Below, piece by piece: positions 6,839 through 10,121 of a stretch of 10,121 nt of DNA. The stretch covers positions 18,256 through 28,376 of the forward strand of contig DEHO01000070.1 in the NCBI GenBank assembly GCA_002351955.1. Direction: 5' to 3'. Each line of letters begins with the position of its first letter. The first letter of the stretch is position 1. Under the pieces are notes generated by a model. That model had not been told where the DNA came from. It searched no databases and saw nothing but the letters and a program-made list of their open reading frames with translations. The position numbers and the translations under genes were made by a program. The DNA comes from Flavobacteriales bacterium UBA2798. Its GTDB lineage: Bacteria; Bacteroidota; Bacteroidia; Flavobacteriales_D; UBA2798.

Positions 6839-8383
6839 TCAGGCTCCCCAGTTATCGCGATCCAGACTTCTGTATTGGATTGCCTCAGCGATGTGATGGG
6901 TTTGGATGTGTTCAGCACCTTCAAGGTCGGCAATGGTTCTTCCTACTTTAAGAATACGGTCGTAGGCTCTGGCAGATAATCCGAGTTTATCCATCGCATT
7001 GCGCATCAATTGTTCGCTTGGTTTTTCTATGCGACAAACTTCGCGTAGCATGCGTGACGACATTTGTGCATTGCAATGTAAACCGGGATTCATCCGGAAC
7101 CGTTCTTCCTGTACAACGCGCGCCTGAATTACACGTTCACGAATGGGTTTGCTTCCTTCCGTTTTTGCAGCTGCTGCTAATTCATCGTACGAAACGGGTG
7201 TCACCTCAATATGAATGTCGATGCGGTCGAGTAGAGGTCCGCTGATTTTGTTGAGGTATTTCTGCACGATACCCGGTCCGCAGACACATTCTTTTTCGGG
7301 ATGGTTGTAGTAACCGCATGGACAAGGATTCATCGCTGCAACCAACATAAAACTCGCAGGGAATTCCACACTAAAACGTGCCCGTGCAATGGACACTTTT
7401 CTGTCTTCAAGCGGTTGGCGCATTACTTCAAGTACCGTTCGTTTGTATTCGGGCAGCTCATCCAGAAATAGCACTCCGTTGTGCGCAAGAGAAATTTCGC
7501 CCGGTTGTGGAAAACCTCCTCCGCCAACGAGCGCTACATCCGAAACCGTATGATGTGGTGAACGAAAAGGCCGCACCGTTACCAAGGCATCGTTTCTCGA
7601 AAGTTTACCTGCCACCGAATGTATTTTGGTTGTTTCCAGCGATTCTTCAATGCTCAATGGGGGAAGAATTGTACACAGTCGTTTTGCCAACATCGTTTTT
7701 CCGGCACCGGGTGGTCCGATAAGGATGATGTTGTGTCCGCCTGCAGCTGCGATTTCAAAGGCACGTTTAATATTGATCTGACCTTTCACATCCGAAAAAT
7801 CGAATTCGTAATGGTCGAGTCGTTCGTAAAATTCTTCATGAATATTTACAGTAGTGGATGCGATTTCGCGATCACCACTGAAGAACTCGATGACTTCAGT
7901 AATGTTTTCTACTCCTAAAACTTCTATTTCACCTACTATGGCTGCTTCACGTGCATTCGCCTTGGGTAAGATCACTCCTTTAAATCCATTTTCTTTGGCA
8001 GCAATCGCAATGGGAAGCACGCCTTTTACAGGTTGAAACCCACCATCAAGCGAAAGTTCACCGAGCATGATGTATTCCGAAACACGTTCAGAGGGGATCT
8101 GTTCGGATGCTGCAAGTATTCCAATGGCAATCGACAGATCATACGCCGAACCTTCTTTACGGATATCCGCAGGAGCAAGATTAACGGTGATCTCTTTTCC
8201 GTGGGGAATACGTTTATCGAGGTTTTTTAATGCAGCACGGATGCGTTGCTGGCTTTCCTTTACCGCATTATCCGGTAATCCTACCATATGAAAATAAACC
8301 CCTCCGGGAAGAATGTTTACTTCGATTGTGACAATAGTCGCCTGGATGCCCACTACGGCACTGCCAAAAGTTTTAACCAGCAT
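6839..8383 (-). CDS. YifB/ComM-family Mg chelatase-like AAA ATPase
   Basis: The protein has 514 residues, the normal length for YifB/ComM. The N-terminal Lon-protease/S5-like domain (about 1-165) contains HMVGLPDNAVKESQQRIRAA (32-51) and NLAPADIRKEGSAYDL (68-83). The AAA+ Mg-chelatase domain follows, with Walker A GPPGAGKT at 223-230, RPFRSPHHTVSD at 271-282, Walker B GVLFLDEL at 303-310, and SGPLLDRIDIH at 381-391 with the presumed arginine finger. Paired cysteines at 354/356 and 366/368 (NPCPCGYY and ECVCGP) form a possible metal-binding cluster typical of the family. ComM homologues are hexameric helicases that promote branch migration during integration of transforming DNA, so a DNA-processing role is likely. 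The start ATG (8381-8383) is 11 bases after the gmhA stop, with no terminator between, so the genes are probably co-transcribed. No hairpin is visible after the stop. Confidence 0.95.
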   Translation of the reverse strand: MLVKTFGSAVVGIQATIVTIEVNILPGGVYFHMVGLPDNAVKESQQRIRAALKNLDKRIPHGKEITVNLAPADIRKEGSAYDLSIAIGILAASEQIPSERVSEYIMLGELSLDGGFQPVKGVLPIAIAAKENGFKGVILPKANAREAAIVGEIEVLGVENITEVIEFFSGDREIASTTVNIHEEFYERLDHYEFDFSDVKGQINIKRAFEIAAAGGHNIILIGPPGAGKTMLAKRLCTILPPLSIEESLETTKIHSVAGKLSRNDALVTVRPFRSPHHTVSDVALVGGGGFPQPGEISLAHNGVLFLDELPEYKRTVLEVMRQPLEDRKVSIARARFSVEFPASFMLVAAMNPCPCGYYNHPEKECVCGPGIVQKYLNKISGPLLDRIDIHIEVTPVSYDELAAAAKTEGSKPIRERVIQARVVQEERFRMNPGLHCNAQMSSRMLREVCRIEKPSEQLMRNAMDKLGLSARAYDRILKVGRTIADLEGAEHIQTHHIAEAIQYRSLDRDNWGA

Positions 8384-8394
8384 GTGATTGTGTT

Positions 8395-8970
8395 TTAGGA
8401 AAGGGATATTTCGATATGATCGATCAAGGCATGGATCACCTTAATGTGGATCTCCTGTGCACGGTCGGCATAGGCTGAATGGGGTGCTCGGATTTCTACA
8501 TCGCATAGTCCGCTCATTTTACCTCCGTCTTTTCCGGTCAGACCAACAACAATAATTCCTTTTGCTTTCGCCGCTGCAATGGCTTTCAATACATTACCGG
8601 AATTACCGCTGGTAGAAATGGCAAGAAGGACATCGCCCGGCTGACCAAGCGCTTCGATATACCGCGAAAAAATCTGATCGAATCCCATATCGTTACCCAC
8701 ACAGCTGATGTGGGAGGGATCGGAGATAGAGACAGCAGCCAGTGCTTTTCTATCGTCGCGGTAGCGTCCTGATAGCTCTTCCGCAAAATGCATAGCGTCG
8801 CACATGGAGCCGCCGTTCCCGCAGGAAATCACCTTTTTACCCATTTTTAGTGCATCAGCCATCAGGCCGCCTGCTACTTCTATGGCACGGAAATTGTTTT
8901 CATTTTCCATGAAGGATTCAAGCGCCTGTTTCGCTTCGATGAAATGTTGCTGTACACGACTGATGCTCAT
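8395..8970 (-). CDS. gmhA: D-sedoheptulose-7-phosphate isomerase (SIS domain)
   Basis: This 191-residue protein converts sedoheptulose 7-phosphate to D-glycero-D-manno-heptose 7-phosphate, the first step of nucleotide-heptose synthesis in the cytoplasm. It matches E. coli GmhA (192 residues) position for position. The recalled zinc and catalytic residues fall at His61, Glu65, Gln172 and His180, with Asp94, Asp169 and the phosphate-binding Ser119-Thr120-Ser121 and Ser124. SCGNGGS (49-55) and ISTSGNSGN (118-126) are the SIS phosphosugar motifs. The frame is open upstream to 9090, but the ATG at 8968-8970 (MSISRVQQHF) is chosen for two reasons: it gives the family length, and a promoter box lies upstream of it within the longer frame. 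gmhB/hldE-type partners are not in the window. The gene leads a two-gene unit with yifB. Confidence 0.95.
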   Translation of the reverse strand: MSISRVQQHFIEAKQALESFMENENNFRAIEVAGGLMADALKMGKKVISCGNGGSMCDAMHFAEELSGRYRDDRKALAAVSISDPSHISCVGNDMGFDQIFSRYIEALGQPGDVLLAISTSGNSGNVLKAIAAAKAKGIIVVGLTGKDGGKMSGLCDVEIRAPHSAYADRAQEIHIKVIHALIDHIEISLS

Positions 8971-8987
8971 GCCTGTTTGATTTGTTG

Positions 8988-9012
8988 ACAGGTCAAAAGT
9001 AGTGGAACCTGT
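8988..9012. repeat. Inverted repeat ACAGGT-N13-ACCTGT around the gmhA -7 box
   Basis: ACAGGT (8988-8993) and ACCTGT (9007-9012) are perfect 6-bp inverted arms. They lie on either side of the gmhA -7 box at 8994-9001. Such a position is suitable for an operator, but six-base arms alone can arise by chance. Confidence 0.35.
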
Positions 9013-9025
9013 ACTATTTTCGAAA
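8994..9025 (-). promoter_or_regulatory. gmhA promoter, Bacteroidota type
   Basis: Read on the minus strand, TACTTTTG (plus coordinates 9001-8994) is an exact TAnnTTTG -7 box. A near-consensus -33 element, TTTCG (plus 9025-9021), lies 19 bases further upstream. The spacing fits the 17-23 bases known for this phylum. The predicted transcript would start near 8987, about 17 bases before the gmhA ATG. This also argues against the longer upstream start of the frame. Confidence 0.6.
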
Positions 9026-9031
9026 CGAAAA
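9017..9031. repeat. Inverted repeat TTTTCG-AAA-CGAAAA in the divergent promoter region
   Basis: TTTTCG (9017-9022) and CGAAAA (9026-9031) are perfect inverted arms around AAA. The dyad covers the presumed gmhA -33 element and lies just upstream of the plus-strand promoter candidate. It could be a binding site acting on both directions or simply part of the A/T-rich promoter. No regulator gene is adjacent. Confidence 0.3.
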
Positions 9032-9046
9032 AAATGCTTATGTTTA
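9018..9046 (+). promoter_or_regulatory. Weak promoter candidate for the exported-protein genes
   Basis: TATGTTTA at 9039-9046 agrees with TAnnTTTG except at the last base. A poor -33 candidate (TTTC at 9018-9021) lies 17 bases upstream. An alternative near-match, TATTTTCG, is at 9015-9022. Initiation near 9053 would give a leader of about 18 bases to the ATG at 9071. The call rests mainly on the need for a promoter in this 100-base divergent gap. Confidence 0.25.
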
Positions 9047-9070
9047 CTGTTCGATAAAACCATACCAGAC

Positions 9071-9511
9071 ATGAAACACAGCGTACTCATCGCACTTTTG
9101 GCTGTTTTTACCCTGCCCGCAGTGGCACAAACTGCGCAGCCTAAAAAGGAACTGACCTGCTACGAAGCGTATAAGAAGGAGTTCGACGAGCGTGGGGCCT
9201 ATACCGTTGACGACGGTAAATACACCGGAGTAATCATCGTGGTAGCTACTGCCGACGGAACGGATTGTGTGTCCGGAAAAGTTCAGGTTGAGGGTGGAAA
9301 TGTCACGAACATCTGGCTTCAGTACGAAGACAATACCTTCGAATTCCTCGAAAGAAAATATGTGGGCAACAAAAATCCCAAGATTGTTAATGGTATCACT
9401 GAGCCACTGAAAACAACCAATGGCGAAACGATTTATGTGATCTTCGTGGATAAGATCAAGCCCAAGAAAAAACAATTGAAAAAGGTTACCGGTCCGGGTA
9501 ACGGATTCTGA
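9071..9511 (+). CDS. Small exported protein of unknown function
   Basis: I do not recognise this 146-residue protein. It begins with a clear Sec signal peptide (MKHSVLIALLAVFTLPAVAQ, residues 1-20) with likely cleavage near AVA-Q, and no lipobox. The mature part has only two cysteines (30 and 66), which could pair in the periplasm. It continues with beta-strand-like segments (YTGVIIVVATADG, CVSGKVQVEGGNVTNIWLQY) and ends in a lysine-rich tail (KIKPKKKQLKK). The frame is open upstream to an ATG at 9002, but the start at 9071 is preferred because the signal peptide begins there. It is transcribed away from gmhA and is followed after 23 bases by a second exported protein, so the two may work together (inference). 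Confidence 0.8.
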   Translation: MKHSVLIALLAVFTLPAVAQTAQPKKELTCYEAYKKEFDERGAYTVDDGKYTGVIIVVATADGTDCVSGKVQVEGGNVTNIWLQYEDNTFEFLERKYVGNKNPKIVNGITEPLKTTNGETIYVIFVDKIKPKKKQLKKVTGPGNGF

Positions 9512-9534
9512 TTTTTCAATTAATTCTAAAGGCT

Positions 9535-10121
9535 ATGCGTTTACGACTTGCCCTCCTTATTGTATTGCCTGCCTTGGCGGCTCTTGTCTATTCTTTTACC
9601 GCAACAATTGCTTTGCCCGAAGATGATAAGTATAAAGTGATCAAGGTGAATGGTGAGATCATCGTAAAGCGCTCCGGTAAAGCACTGGTCACCGGCGATG
9701 AACTGCTGGCCTCTACTCCTCTGGATTTTAAAACGACTGAATCGCGGGCTGCTGTTGTTAGTCCCACAAAGGGTCGTTTTGTACTTACTGCTGCATCACA
9801 AGGTGGTAAAACGAATCTGGTTCCTGGTATGAATAACGTGGCTTCCAGAAGTGGTGCCTTGCTGAATATGATTGATCTGCAGAATCATTTCACCGGAGAT
9901 TATGTTATTCTCGATCGTAACATGCTTAAAATTTCGAAAGAGGCTTATCCGATGGATGAAAAGAACTTTTTCTTTTTGAGGTATGTCTACAACGGAGAAA
10001 CGATCAACAAACGATTGACTTTCCGCGGAGATTCCCTAAGCATGGAACGTGCTGCAATTTTTACCAAGGCCCTGAAACTCGAGACCTCGGCCCCTGAGCC
10101 GGTCCGAGTGCCCGCGGCCAC
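9535..10121 (+). CDS. Exported protein of unknown function, 3' end beyond window
   Basis: From the ATG at 9535 the frame stays open to the last base, giving at least 195 residues. The N-terminus (MRLRLALLIVLPALAALVYSF) is a signal peptide or membrane anchor. Residues of about 32-85 (KVIKVNGEIIVKRSGKALVTGDELLAS, then FKTTESRAAVVSPTKGRFVL) loosely resemble the FecR-type pattern of short beta strands around a GD motif, as seen in many Bacteroidota envelope proteins. This is a similarity of pattern, not a family assignment. Residues 140-175 are more charged. The last visible residues (SAPEPVRVPAA) form a Pro/Ala-rich, linker-like stretch encoded by unusually G+C-rich DNA, so another domain may follow. 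The gene starts 23 bases after the previous stop and is probably co-transcribed with it. Confidence 0.75.
   Translation, partial: MRLRLALLIVLPALAALVYSFTATIALPEDDKYKVIKVNGEIIVKRSGKALVTGDELLASTPLDFKTTESRAAVVSPTKGRFVLTAASQGGKTNLVPGMNNVASRSGALLNMIDLQNHFTGDYVILDRNMLKISKEAYPMDEKNFFFLRYVYNGETINKRLTFRGDSLSMERAAIFTKALKLETSAPEPVRVPAA

Noticed and set aside
7378..7722. Plus-strand frames of 114 and 99 codons opposite yifB (7378-7722 and 7619-7918)
   Set aside because: They overlap the Walker A and Walker B coding region of yifB on the other strand and show no domain features.
9002..9070. Upstream extension of the small exported protein to the ATG at 9002
   Set aside because: It would place 23 non-conserved-looking residues before a complete Sec signal peptide and overlap promoter-like elements.
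8971..9090. Upstream extension of gmhA to 9090
   Set aside because: The extension exceeds the family length by 40 residues, crosses an exact -7 promoter box, and overlaps the divergent gene start.
9044..9475. 143-codon open frame on the minus strand opposite the small exported protein
   Set aside because: It lies antisense to a gene with a clear signal peptide, has no recognisable motif or promoter, and overlaps the divergent promoter region. It is best explained as a shadow frame.

Overview
This 10.1 kb window is ordinary protein-coding chromosome, probably from a member of the Bacteroidota (Flavobacteriales/Sphingobacteriales-like). The support is threefold. Most starts lack a Shine-Dalgarno sequence and sit in A/T-rich leaders. 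Exact or near-exact Bacteroidota -7 promoter boxes (TAnnTTTG) lie before several transcription units. Several gene architectures are typical of the phylum, including a bifunctional-nuclease domain with a C-terminal UVR motif, a nucleoside transporter with a lipoprotein-like N-terminus, and an etfB-etfA pair. I saw no tRNA, rRNA, CRISPR array, insertion sequence or phage gene, and no gene-free stretch longer than about 100 bases.

Layout on the left (+ strand): the end of etfB (1-285) and complete etfA (309-1274) encode the two subunits of an electron transfer flavoprotein. A strong intrinsic terminator (1315-1347) closes this unit, and its T-tract ends two bases before the next start codon. 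A tight three-gene cluster follows: a DUF151 bifunctional nuclease with UVR motif (1350-1961), a lipoprotein-fused CNT/NupC nucleoside transporter (1965-3749) and a Tat-signal S66 LD-carboxypeptidase-like protein (3762-4790). Next, behind its own promoter-like box, is a large TMTC-like membrane protein with TPR repeats (4837-6813).

Layout on the right: two - strand genes converge on the TMTC-like gene. These are gmhA (8395-8970, sedoheptulose-7-phosphate isomerase for heptose synthesis), read first, and a yifB/comM-type Mg-chelatase-like AAA ATPase (6839-8383) 11 bases downstream. A 100-bp divergent region (8971-9070) holds a good gmhA promoter and two short dyads. It separates gmhA from two + strand genes for exported proteins of unknown function (9071-9511 and 9535 to the window end, the latter incomplete).

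Functionally the window mixes energy metabolism (ETF), nucleoside uptake, envelope work (LD-carboxypeptidase, lipid-linked-sugar-type glycosyltransferase, heptose precursor) and DNA processing (YifB). I found no convincing undescribed multi-gene system. The points most worth a second look are the terminator pressed against the nuclease start codon, the lipoprotein-transporter fusion, the bacterial TMTC-like enzyme, the dyads in the divergent promoter, and the two unknown exported proteins.
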